A DNA stretch of 64,000 nt from Septoria linicola (Eukaryota > Ascomycota > Dothideomycetes > Mycosphaerellales > Mycosphaerellaceae): the NCBI GenBank assembly GCA_024114885.1, contig CP099420.1, positions 62,001 through 126,000 on the forward strand. Direction: 5' to 3'. Position 1 is the first letter of the stretch, and every line of letters begins with the position of its first letter. The notes beneath the pieces were generated by a model. That model did not search any database, was not told the DNA's origin, and was given only the letters and a program-made list of their open reading frames with translations. A program made the position numbers and the translations under genes. Positions 24,901 through 36,654 of the stretch are shown here, piece after piece.

Positions 24901-27900
24901 AGATAGAAGTTATATAAAGAGTTTCTTTCCTTCCTAAACCTATACTAATAGCTAGGAGAGAGGAGGCTTCTACTAGCTTAGACTAGGAGTACCTAGGGTA
25001 CTCCTACTAGCTTATAGAGTAGGCTAGCTAATAATTCTTAGCCTTCTAATAGGTCTTCTTTCTAAAGCTAAACTAGAGAGATTCTTAATTTTAATATTTA
25101 AGTCTAATTCTCTACCTAGCTTATCTTTAAAGAAGATTATATTAGTATACTACTTAATAGCCTTTATATCTAGCTCCTAGAACTTCTATACCTTTACTAT
25201 ATTATTATAGTATCTAATAAATATAGTATCCTTTCCTCTATTTATTAGTTTATTACTCCTTACCTACTAAGGCTATACTCTTATATCTATATATACTATA
25301 GCTCTATATCCCTATACTTTAAGGTAGGAGACTATTAGTTTAATCTTATTAAAAGCTTTATTAGGTAAGAGCTTGAATCTCTTAATATTAGATCTATTTA
25401 GGAGCTTGTTCCTTATATATACCTATACTTTAAGAGCTTCTAGCTAAAACTTAATAGGTATCTTACTTTCTTTAAGTATTACTCTAATAGAGGCCTCTAA
25501 TATTTAGATAGACCTCTTAACTACTCTATTCTAGAGTAAATTATAGGCCTTAGTTAGTTTAAGAGTAATTCTAAAGTCCTTCTCCTACTATTTAATTAAA
25601 GTAGTAATCTCTCTAGTATTATTAGCTCTTATAGACTTAAGGAGTGCTACTAACTACCTTTCTACCTTAATCCTCTAGTTCTAAAGAGTAGTTAGTATAT
25701 CTAATCTAGCCTTAAGTAGAAATGCCTATTTCTTTCTTAAGAAGTTATTAATAATCTTAAGCTACTATATAAAACCTTTTACTAATAATAGTAATAGTCT
25801 ATAGATATCTACTAATATAAGAGCTAATCTTTTAGGTCTTCTCTTAATAGACTTACCTAGGTGTTTCTTTATCTTACCTATTATATAGATCCTATACTTA
25901 TACTCTTCCTAGTTAGGAATTAGAATTCTTTCCTTTAGGTTAGTAACTTTATAAAAGTTTAAGAGTAACCCTTTTCTAAAATATATAAATCTTCTATACT
26001 ATAGCTCCTACTATTTTAGATCCTTCTCTAATAGAGTAGTATAGGTATTATTAACCTCTATAGGATTATATAGTAAGTAATATAACTTTTCTTATAGAAG
26101 AGGTAATATCTTACTAATAAATAGAATATCTCTAACTAGCTTAGTCTTTATAACTATTTAGCTATCTAGGAAGGTAAGAGTAAAATTAGGCTTCTAGACT
26201 CTAAATTACTTACTAAACTAATCCTATAATATAAGATTTACTTTAAGATTAGGAATAAATAGTACTCTATTAAGTAGAACTTCTCCTCCTAAGATTCTCT
26301 TTATCTATACTAGCCTAGAGTAGGTTATATAGAGGTATCCTCCTCCTATCTTAATCTATACTTTCTTCCTTAGTAGCTTTACTAATCTAAAGAAGGATAG
26401 TTAGTTAGTTATATAGGATAAAGTATAGGAATCTAAGAGCTATTCTTAGGGTAATAACTTGCCTTTAGCCTTAATTATAGAATAGGCTAACTTATCTTAG
26501 TTATTATCTTCTAATAAGGAATTATTATTACTTCTAGAACTAGAGTAAGTTCTAGAATTAGAACTAGAACTAGACTCCTAGGCTAAAAATCCTTTCTTTA
26601 GAAGCTTTCTAGACTTTTCTATCCTCTAAAGCTACTTACTTATTTTCTAAACAACCTTCTTTAGCTTATTATATAATAATAACTTATAGATAGCTTTCTT
26701 AATATATCTAGTATTCCTTAGTAAAGAGGATCTTCTAACCTTTCTTCTAAGGAATAATTCTTAAAGATCCTTCTAGTTCTTAGTACTATTTCTCTACTAG
26801 GACAGTTTCTTAGTAGTAGAGAGGTTAGGATAATCCTTTAACTAGTACTTCCCTTTCTTATAGAGCTAGTATATTAGTAGAAACTTTCTTTAATAGAGCT
26901 ATCTAGAATAGAATATAGCTAAACCTATATCTATCTTATCTAGATTATCTCTTACCTCTTAGAACTTAAGTAGAAGAAGAATAGTGTCTATATCTAAAGA
27001 TAGTTAAGTTATAATAGTATCCTTAGCTACTTAGTATAATATAGGTAAGGACTATAGAAGATATTTTAGCCTTTTCTCTTAGCTCTAGTAGTAAGCTTCT
27101 TAAGGATTAATTTTAGTAATCCTCTTACCTAGGCCTCTAAGGTATCTCTATACTTCCCTAATTGTCTTATTAGGTAATATCCTAAATATAATAAACTACT
27201 TAATTAGACCTATAGTATAGGACTTTAGGACTCTATTATACTTGTTCTAGAGAATTACCTATATCTTAGCTACTAGTATAGTAATATACTATATCTCTAG
27301 CTCTATCTTATTATCTTTACTAATACTATATCTAATACTAAACCTATATACTATATTATCTTTTAAAAAGTATTAATTCTAAGTAATATATATCTAAAGA
27401 CTAGTATCTTACTAAACTATATATAGGTTCCCTCTAATAATTAGTTAGCTAATTACCTAGAACTAGTCCTTTCCTTCTAGCTTATCTATCTATAGCTTAA
27501 ACTATCTCTTCTAGTTAGTTCTGTCTAGGATTAGAATCCTTTAGCTCTTCTTGTCCTCTTAGTCTATTATAGAAATAGGTAAATAGAATAAGTAATTAGT
27601 AGAATACTTTAGACTAGCTAAGGATTCTAGAGAAGAGTAATTTCTTATAGTAAGGAGACTAGCTCTAAGGGATAGAGATTCCTCATATTTAGGAAATTAC
27701 TAAGACTTAGATCTTTCTCTCTTAGTAGAGTTTCTATTACTAGGTAGTAGGAAGGCTAAGTAGCCTCTTCTAACTCTAGTAATACTAGGTATAATAGTAG
27801 AGAACTAGGTAGGTATTAATAAAGTAGAAATATACTACTATCTTATAGAGATCTTTACTAACTTATATACTACTAGGTACAAACTAGCTTCGTTAGTAAT

Positions 27901-28291
27901 ATAGTTAAAGAAACATCTAAGCCCTAAATGTTTTCTATAAACTATAAAGGATATAAGTAACCTATACTAATATAGGTTACTCCTATTTAGTATATAAACC
28001 TAAGCTTATAACCTATTAAAAGTAGAGGGCGTGTTATATACTATATAATATCAAGGAGAGTATAGCGTAGTAAAGAAGAATAGAGAATTAATCTTGAACT
28101 AACTTATATATATAGTATAGTAGTAATATACTAGGAACTAAATACAAAGTTAATTAAGTTAGTTATCTAAGAAGAGAAGAAAGAGAAGCAAGATATACCT
28201 CTTACTAAGCCCTTAGGTAGATACCTTAGGTATCTAGAACTATACTTAGAAGTCTATTTCTAGACTAACTATCTAGGATATATTCTTAATA
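21993..28291 (-). mobile_element. Copia-C, full-length Ty1/copia element inside copia-B
   Basis: 6,299 bp, with LTRs 21993-22270 and 28014-28291 (278 bp each) and the perfect duplication AGAAC (21988-21992 and 28292-28296). It lies in the opposite orientation to its host, so the same family is present in sense and antisense within 12.6 kb. It is colinear with copia-D, with a constant offset of 29,078 from the reverse-transcriptase motif to the right-hand LTR. RIP is heavier than in copia-D and lighter than in the R6 and H sequences. Confidence 0.95.
22900..27700 (-). pseudogene. Copia-C gag-pol polyprotein relic
   Basis: Order read 5' to 3' on the minus strand: gag with a zinc-knuckle remnant (about 26830-26871), protease (near 26410-26440), integrase (about 25420-26020), reverse transcriptase (about 23870-24570) and RNase H (about 23250-23660). 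The reverse-transcriptase box reads YINN at 23938-23949 instead of YVDD, and many Gln/Trp codons are stops. The family copies its RNA into DNA in cytoplasmic particles and integrates it; this copy cannot. Gene order protease-integrase-reverse transcriptase is diagnostic of Ty1/copia. Confidence 0.88.
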
Positions 28292-31200
28292 AGAACCTAT
28301 ATATAGTTTAGTAGGACACTAGTCTTTAGATATATATTACTTAGAATTAATACTTCTTAAAAGACAATATAGTATATAGGTTTAGTATTAGATATAGTAT
28401 TAGTAAAAATAATAAGATAGAGCTAGAGATATAGTATATTACTATACTAGTAGCTAAGATATAGGTAATTCTCTAGAACAAGTATAATAGAGTCCTAAAG
28501 TCCTATACTATAGGTCTAATTAAGTAGTTTATTATATTTAGGATATTACCTAATAAGATAATTAGGGAAGTATAAAGATACCTTAGAGGCCTAGGTAAGA
28601 GGATTACTAAGATTAATCCTTAGGAAGCTTACTACTAGAGCTAAGAGAAAAGGCTAAAATATCTCCTATAGTCTTTACCTATATTATACTAAGTAGCTAA
28701 GGATACTATTATAACCTAACTATTCTTAGATATAGATACTATTCTCCTTCTACTTAAGTCCTAAGAGGTAAGAGATAATCTAGATAAGATAGATATAGGT
28801 TTAGCTATATTCTATTCTAGGTAGCTCTACTAAGAAAAGTCTCTACTAATATACTAGCTCTATAAGAAAGAGAAGTACTAGTTAAAAGATTATCCTAACC
28901 TCTCTACTACTAAGAAACTATCCTAGTAGAGAAATAGTACTAAAAACTAGAAGGACTTTTAGAGATTATTCCTTAGAGAGAGAGTTAGAAGATCCTTTTT
29001 ACTAAAGAATACTAGATATATTAAGAAAGCTATCTATAAGTTATTATTATATAATAAGCTAAAGAAGGTTATCTAGAAAATAGGCAAATAGTTTTAAAGA
29101 ATAGAAAAGTCTAGAAAGCTTCTAAAGAAAGGATTTTTAGCCTAGGAGTCTAGTTCTAGTTCTAATTCTAGAACTTACTCTAGTTCTAGAAGTAATAATA
29201 ATTCCCTATTAGAAGATAATAACTAAGATAAGTTAGCCTATTCTATAATTAAGGCTAAAGGCAAGTTATTACTCTAAGAATAGCTCTTAGATTCCTATAC
29301 CTTATCCTATATAACTAACTAACTATTCTTCTTTAGATTAGTAAAGCTACTAAGGAAGAAAGTATAGATTAAGATAGGAGGAGGATACCTCTATATAACC
29401 TACTCTAGGCTAATATAGATAAAGAGAATCTTAGAAGGAGAAGTTCTACTTAATAAGGTACTATTTATTCCTAATCTTAGAGTAAATCTTATATTATAGG
29501 ATTAGTTTAGTAAGTAATTTAGAGTCTAGAAGCCTAATTTCACTCTTACCTTCCTAGATAGCTAAATAGTTATAAAGACTAAGCTAGTTAGAGGTGTTCT
29601 ATTTATTAGTAAGATATTACCTCTCTTATAGGAAAAGTTATATTACTTACTATATAATTCTATAAAGGTTAATAATACCTATACTACCTTATTAGAGAAG
29701 GATCTAAAATAGTAGGAGCTATAGTATAGAAGATTTATATACTTTAGAAGAGGGTTACTCTTAAACCTTTATAAAGTTACTAACCTAAAGAAGAGAATTC
29801 TAATTCCTAACTAGGAAGAGTATAAGTATAGGATCTATATAATAGGTAAGATAAAGAAACACCTAGGTAAGTCTATTAAAAGAAGACCTAAAAGATTAGC
29901 TCTTATATTAGTAGATATTTATAGACTATTACTATTATTAGTAAAAGGTTTTATATAGTAGCTTAAGATTATTAATAATTTCTTAAAAAAGAAATAGGCA
30001 TTTCTACTTAAAGCTAGATTAGATATACTAACTACTCTTTAGAACTAGAGGATTAAGGTAGAAAGGTAGTTAGTAGTACTCCTTAAGTCTATAAGAGCTA
30101 ATAATGCTAGAGAGATTACTACTTTAATTAAATAGTAGGATAAGGACTTTAGAATTACTCTTAAGCTAACTAAGGCCTATAATTTACTCTAGAATAGAGT
30201 AGTTAAGAGGTCTATCTAAATATTAGAGGCCTCTATTAGAGCAATACTTAAAGAAAGTAAGATACCTATTAAGTTTTAGCTAGAAGCCTTTAAAATATAG
30301 ATATATATAAGGAACAAGCTTCTAAATAGATCTAATATTAAGGGATTTAAGCTCTTACCTAATAAAGCTTTTAATAGGATCAAACTAATAGTCTCCTACC
30401 TTAAAGTATAGAGATATAGAGCTATAGTATATATAGATATAAGGGTATAGCCTTAAAATAATAAATAGAGGAAAGGATACTATATTTATTAGATACTATA
30501 ATAATATAGTAAAGGTATAGAAGTTCTAGGAGCTAGATATAAAGGCTATTAAGTAGTATACTAATATAATCTTCTTTAAAAATAAGCTAGGTAGAGAATT
30601 AGACTTAAATATTAAGATTAAGAATCTCTCTAGTTTAGCTCTAGAAAGAAGATCTATTAAAAGGCTAAGAACTATTAGCTAGCCTACTCTATAAGCTAGT
30701 AGGAGTACTCTAGGTACTCTTAGTCTAGGCTAGTAGAAGCCTTCTCCTCCTTAGCTATTAATATAGGTTTAGGAAGGAAAGAAACTCTTTATATAACTTC
30801 TACCTCTACTAGAAGATATAGGAGAGTATAGAAAATTCCTAGACTAAGAGAAAGTTAAGAAAGAATCTAAGAATTCTACCTAAGAAACTATAGAGATAGA
30901 TTATAAGTAGATAGCCTTAAAACAAACCCTTAGGAAGAGAAAAGTATCCTAAGAACTTAATAGATTTAACTAAAAGCTAAAGCTAATTAGGCTTAAGCTA
31001 GATTAGAATAGTTAGCTAGACAAGAAGATACTCCTAGAGTATTAGGCTTTCTTCTTAGCTATAAGCTCTATTAACCTAGATATCCTATAAGACTTAGAAT
31101 TCTTAGAGGAAGTTAAAGAGATTATATTCTCTACTACTAAAGAAGTAGAAATATATAAATAGGAGGTTCTAATCCTAAGGAACTATAAGGAAGTAGTAAG

Positions 31201-32760
31201 TAATCCTAAGTAGGGTTATCTCTAGTAAGAAGCTATTTAGAAGAAGCTAGATATACTTATAAATAATAATACCTAGACTATAGTAGTTCTACTAAAAGGG
31301 GCTAACTTAGTTACCTTAAGATAGGTCTTTAATATTAAGAGAAAGCTTAGTAGAGCTATTAAAAAGTTCAAAGTAAGACTAGTTATAAGAGAGTTCTCCT
31401 AAAAGTATAGAGTAGACTATATAGAAACTTTTACCTCTATAGTTAGGTAGGATACTCTAAGAGGATTTATAGCTATAGTCTATAAGAAGGACCTAGTTCT
31501 ATACTAAGTAGATATAAATAATATATTTATAGAGAGTACCCTATATAAGGATATCTATATAATCCTACTACTAGGTATTAACCTACTAACTAGTATAGTC
31601 TTATAAGTTCTAAGGAGTCTCTATAGGCTAAAGCAAGCTATAAGAGACTAGAATTAGCTATATATATTAAAGCTAAAAGGAATAGGATTTAGACAATTAG
31701 AAGTAGACCTATATCTTCTAATCTATAAGAAAAGAAAAGACCTAATAATCCTAATCTATATTAATAATATACCTATTACTATAGAGAGACTAGAAGATAT
31801 CCTCTAGTTTAAAGACTAACTTAGTAAGGTCTTTAAGATTAAAGATCTTAGAGAGCTAGACAAGATTCTTAGAATAAGACTAATAAGAAACAGATAGTAA
31901 GGCTAGCTAAAACTTAACTAGAAGTATTATATCTAAGAGAACCTAGCTAAGATAGGAATAGGCTAAGAAACTATATTACTAACTCTTTTACTAATAGATA
32001 GCTATAAAAGTCTAAAGCCTACTAGACTAAATAATAAAAGATATAACAAATAGGAGTACTAATCTATTATTAGAATATAGATATAGCTTATAACTATTAT
32101 AAGACTAGACATTTTATTTGCCCTTAGAAGATTAAGCTCCTATATTAGTAATCTAATAGTAGGATATATAAAGGCTCTAAAGAAGCTAACTAGATACCTG
32201 AAATCAAACCTAGATCTTAGTCTAAGATACTTAAGAAATAGTTAAGGCTATCTTACTAGATATATAGACTCTAACTATATAATAGACAAGACTAATAGAG
32301 TCTTAATCCTTAGATATATCTTCTTCCTTTATAGTATACTAATCTCCTAGATAAGTAAGAAGTAGAAATCTATAGCTATATCTATAATAGAAGCTAAATA
32401 TATAGCTATAGGAGTATATATAAAATAGTTATAGTTCCTTAGTACTCTTATAAAAGAGCTTAGATACCTAGAGTTAGTAGGAGAATATTCTTACTAACTA
32501 AGGATCCTTAGTAACTAGGAAACTATTACTAGAATTAGGCTAATTTAGCTAAAAGGTAATAACTAAGCTACCCTTACTCTAGTTAAGGACTTATATATTT
32601 ATAACAAGTCTAAATATATTAATATCTTATATAATACTATAAGAAAGCTCTAGTAGAATAGACTTATCTCTATTAAATATATAAATATAAAAGAGATAGT
32701 AGTAGATAGTCTTACTAAGCTAAAGAATAGACTATAGTTTCAGGAGTTTATAAGGTAGCT
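28292..32760 (+). pseudogene. Copia-B gag-pol polyprotein relic (main part)
   Basis: After the copia-C insertion the plus-strand polyprotein continues: gag with a CCHC knuckle whose four ligands all read Tyr (28852-28893), a protease motif LDSYTLSYIT (from about 29284; family LDSGASSHIT), GAG-pre-integrase and integrase core (about 29700-30290), reverse transcriptase (about 31130-31840) with YINN at 31757-31768, and RNase H (about 32040-32460). The 5' end of gag lies before 21992. Ser/Thr-rich sequence follows the knuckle (about 29140-29200). Numerous TAG/TAA stops make it non-functional. The domain order is that of Ty1/copia. Confidence 0.88.
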
Positions 32761-33435
32761 CTACCTTATATAAGAGATATATAAAAGATAACTCTAAGCC
32801 TTAGAGTTGAACTAAGAAGAGTCTAAAAGAAAGATTTTAGTTACTTAACTCCTTTTTAGTTAGACTTTATAAAGTCCTAAATACTCTTACTAATATTAGA
32901 CCTATTACTAACTATAATATTACTATATAGTACCTAGCTAAACTAGATACCCTCTAAGGCTAAGTATTAGTTAATATTAAAGACCTCCTCTATAGTAGCT
33001 ATTATCTCCTCTACTAGTATATAGTTACTCTACTCTCTAGCTTAATATAAGATCCCTATAGCTAAGAATAATATACCTTAAAGACTATTAGGGAACTAAG
33101 AAGCTATATAGAATATAACTAAGTAGAGGACTAGGCTATAAAGAATCTAGAGAGCTATTAGAATTAGCTATAAGAAAGGATAGAGGTAACTTACTAGATA
33201 GTCTATATTCTAAATAATCTACTCCTATATAAGAGAGGAGGAAGATCTTATAGAAGGTATTTCTTTTACCTTTTTATAAGAGATAGTAGTATAGAAAGTT
33301 TATTAGATTAATAGTTAGTACTGTCTAGTTATTAGTCTAAAAAGCAAGTACTTAATAACTAATTAAGATTAGAGCTAGTACTTAAGTATTATAGATAATC
33401 TATAGAAAGATCTAACTATATAGTATAAGTAGGAG

Positions 33436-33712
33436 TATTAAGAATGTATCCTAGATAGTTAGTCTAGACATAGACATTTAAGTATAGTTCTAGATACCTA
33501 AGGCATCTACCTAAGGCTTAGTAAGAGGTATATCTTGCTTCTCTTTCTTCTCTTCTTAGAAAACTAACTTAATTAACTTTATATTTAGTTCCTAGTATAT
33601 TACTACTATACTATATATATAAGTTAGTTTAAGATTAATCTCCTATTCTTCTTTACTACGCTATACCCTCCTTAATATTATATAGTATATAATACGCTCT
33701 CTACTTTTAATA
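33436..33712 (+). repeat. Copia-B 3' LTR
   Basis: 277 bp, followed at once by the duplication GTTAT and the last nine bases of the G solo LTR. It retains a few CA/TG (e.g. GACATAGACATTTA) that are TA in the 5' LTR. Confidence 0.93.
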
Positions 33713-33717
33713 GTTAT

Positions 33718-33726
33718 TATCTATTA
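33718..33726 (+). mobile_element. End of the G solo LTR split by copia-B
   Basis: TATCTATTA, the terminal nine bases of the G LTR that begins at 20836, followed by the 4 bp duplication GTAG. Confidence 0.85.
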
Positions 33727-35435
33727 GTAGATTATTTAGGATATAGACTATCTAGTAAGTTATCTCTATTCTTTCTTATAGCTAATTCTAATAGCTCTCT
33801 AGATTCCTTATAGCCTAGTCTTCTACTTAGTTATATTCTATATAGCTTCTTAGTTCCCTAATAGCCTTTAGAGTATACTATTCTTAGCTATAGAGATCTT
33901 ATATTAAGCTAGAGAGTAGAGTAACTATATACTAGTAGTAGAGATAATAGCTACTATAGAGAAGGTCTTTAATATTAACTAGTACTTAGCCTTAGAGGGT
34001 ATCTAGTTTAGCTAGGTACTATATAGTAATATTATAGTTAGTAATAAGTCTAATATTAGTAAAGGAATTTAGGACTTTATAAAGTCTAACTAAGAAAGAG
34101 TTAAGTAACTAAAATCTTTCTTTTAGACTCTTCTTAGTCTAAGTCTAAGGCTTAGAGTTATCTTTTATATATCTCTTATATAAGGTAGAGCTACCTTATA
34201 AACTTCTAAAACTATAGTCTATTCTTTAGCTTAGTAAGACTATCTACTACTATCTCTTTTATATTTATATATTCTATAGAAATAAGTCTATTCTACTAGA
34301 GCTTTCTTATAATATTATATAAGATATTAATATATTTAGACTTATTATAAATATATAAGTCCTTAACTAGAGTAAGAGTAGCTTAGTTATTACCTTTTAG
34401 CTAAATTAGCCTAATTCTAGTAATAGTTTCCTAGTTACTAAGGATCCTTAGTTAGTAAGAATATTCTCCTACTAACTCTAGATATCTAAGCTCTCTTAAA
34501 AGAGTACTAAGGAACTATAACTATTTTATATATACTCCTATAGCTATATATTTAGCTTCTATTATAGATATAGCTATAGATTTCTACTTCTTACTTATCT
34601 AGAAGATTAGTATACTATAAAGAAAGAAAATATATCTAAGGATTAAGACTCTATTAGTCTTATCTATTATATAGTTAGAGTCTATATATCTAGTAAGATA
34701 GCCTTAACTATTCCTTAAGTATCTTAAACTAAGATCTAGGTTTAATCTTAGATATCTAGTTAGCTTCTTTAGAGCCTTTATATATCCTACTATTAGATTA
34801 CTAATATAGAAGCTTAATCTTCTAAGAGTAAATAAGATATCTAGTCTTATAATAGTTATAAGCTATATCTATATTCTAATAATAGATTAGTACTCCTATT
34901 TATTATATCTTTTATTATTTAGTCTAGTAGGCTTTAGACTTTTATAGCTATCTATTAGTAAAAGAGTTAGTAATATAGTTTCTTAGCCTATCTCTATCTT
35001 AGCTAGGTTCTCTTAGATATAGTACTTCTAGTTAAGTTTTAGCTAGCCTTACTATCTATTTCTTATAAGTCTTATTCTAAGAATCTTGTCTAGTTCTCTA
35101 AGATCTTTAATCTTAAAGACCTTACTAAGTTAGTCTTTAAACTAGAGGATATCTTCTAGTCTCTCTATAGTAATAAGTATATTATTAATATAGATTAGGA
35201 TTATTAGGTCTTTTCTTTTCTTATAGATTAGAAGATATAGGTCTACTTCTAATTATCTAAATCCTATTCCTTTTAGCTTTAATATATATAGCTAATTCTA
35301 GTCTCTTATAGCTTACTTTAGCCTATAGAGACTCCTTAGAACTTATAAGACTATACTAGTTAGTAGGTTAATACCTAGTAGTAGGATTATATAGATATTC
35401 TTATATAGAGTACTCTCTATAAATATATTATTTAT
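33727..35435 (-). pseudogene. Copia-A 3' region with RNase H and reverse transcriptase relic
   Basis: Middle visible segment of copia-A, colinear with 51562-53270 of copia-D. On the minus strand it carries the C-terminal part of reverse transcriptase (about 35115-35435, YINN at 35181-35192) and RNase H (about 34495-34905). It is cut on the right by element G within the reverse-transcriptase domain. The missing N-terminal part continues at 61681. Confidence 0.88.
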
Positions 35436-35714
35436 TAGTAAGGTAAAGGCCTACCTATATACCGTGCTTAGTAGTTTTAGTATAAAAGTAAGGTAGTAGC
35501 TCGTTTCTAAGATAGTAATATTTACTCTACTTGATTAATTTAATGTCCTACGGTCCTAGTATAGGCTCTTAGTCTTAGGACTACTATTTTAAGCTCGTTA
35601 CTACTAGTTAATTAACGTATTACAAGACTATTACTATCCGAACAGGTCTTGTTCTATAGCGACTACTCTTATACCTACCTAGAGAGTTAGTATTAGGGTA
35701 GTTATTATCTATTA
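35436..35714 (+). repeat. Element G 5' LTR
   Basis: 279 bp, the same family as 13786-14065, 19851-20129, 20836-21105 (plus its tail) and 61402-61680. It retains several CA/TG (ACCGTGCTTAG, TTGATTAATTTAATG). No primer-binding site could be recognised after it. Confidence 0.93.
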
Positions 35715-36429
35715 ATAGAGCCGAAGGTAGAGCTATCTCTTCTCTCTTATACTAGGACTAGAAGTACGGAGAGTAGATAGTAGCCTTAAAGCGAGAACTA
35801 ATGTACTATAAACATTAATAAGAGGCCTAAAGGAGCCTACGTAAGAGGCGACTTAAAGGGCTATAATAATATAGAAGCCCCTAGAATATAGATATTGCTC
35901 TAACCTAGAAAAGTTATAAACCTCTAGTACCTCTTAGTACGGATCTATTTAGTAATTATCGTATAGATAGTAAGGCGACTTACTATATCGGAGATTTACT
36001 CGGGGTCTCTATACCTATAATAGTCTTCGATTAGACTCCGGTTTAGTATAAAAACGCTCTCGTTTAGATAGCGTAGAGGCTATAAGATAGGCCGGACCTA
36101 TCTAGGTAATCTCGTATCCTCTAGTATATAGATCGCTTAGAATAAGCCCTAGTACGGCGTTAGACGCTAATCGTTTAGCTAAGGACACTAATTACGTCTA
36201 AGGCCCCGGACCCGGTATATAGTATAGGCTAATATAATATTATACTACTATAGTTATATAGCGAATTACCTAAATAAGTAAGATAGACGCGCCTAGCTAT
36301 AAACGGTCGAACTATACGACACGACATACCTTACTTATTAGGCACAATTAATATAGCTCTAGTATTATAAAGAAAAGTTTAACGTTTACCTTCTAATAGC
36401 TAAGAAAATTTTAGACTCTTGTTTTTTTT
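35715..36429 (+). other. Element G leader, possible small ORF
   Basis: Between LTR and gag. One frame is partly open across it and ends in the palindrome as Ser-Tyr-Arg-Phe-Lys-Arg-stop, similar to the end of ORF3 (Ser-Tyr-Arg-stop-Lys-Arg-stop). Stops are frequent, so this may equally be an untranslated leader. Long T run just before the palindrome (36423-36429). Confidence 0.4.
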
Positions 36430-36452
36430 AGTTATCGTTTTAAACGATAACT
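36430..36452. promoter_or_regulatory. 23-nt palindrome 1 of element G
   Basis: Perfect inverted repeat: arm AGTTATCGTTT, one T, arm AAACGATAACT. It lies about 200 nt before the gag ATG. Similar palindromes recur at 39566, 44669 and 61256 in this element and at 19705 in the truncated second copy. It could act as DNA (binding or recombination site) or RNA (stem-loop); role unknown. Confidence 0.75.
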
Positions 36453-36654
36453 ATATTTTATTTAAAAACCTAATTAAGGAGAGTATAATATACTCTTAGA
36501 ATACCCTCGAACGAGCTCTATAAGTAAATTAGTATCTATTAGCCGGCCTGAAACACTAGAGAGTAGCTTATCTAACTAGCTTAATAAGCAAATTCGAAGA
36601 TCTCTAGTAAAGCTACTACTCGCTTTTACTTTATTCCCTCTACTAGACAACGAT

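Larger units (their letters stand above)
21106..33712 (+). mobile_element. Copia-B, Ty1/copia element interrupted by copia-C
   Basis: Plus-strand copia with LTRs at 21106-21382 and 33436-33712, inserted in the G solo LTR with duplication GTTAT (21101-21105 and 33713-33717). A second copia (21993-28291) is inserted in its gag region. Without that, copia-B is about 6.3 kb, the same size as the other full copies. A purine-rich stretch (AGTAGGAG) precedes the 3' LTR as a polypurine-tract candidate. The sequence after the 5' LTR (GGTTATAAGCCCGAG) is a primer-binding-site candidate, complementary to a tRNA-3'-end-like sequence. Confidence 0.93.
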
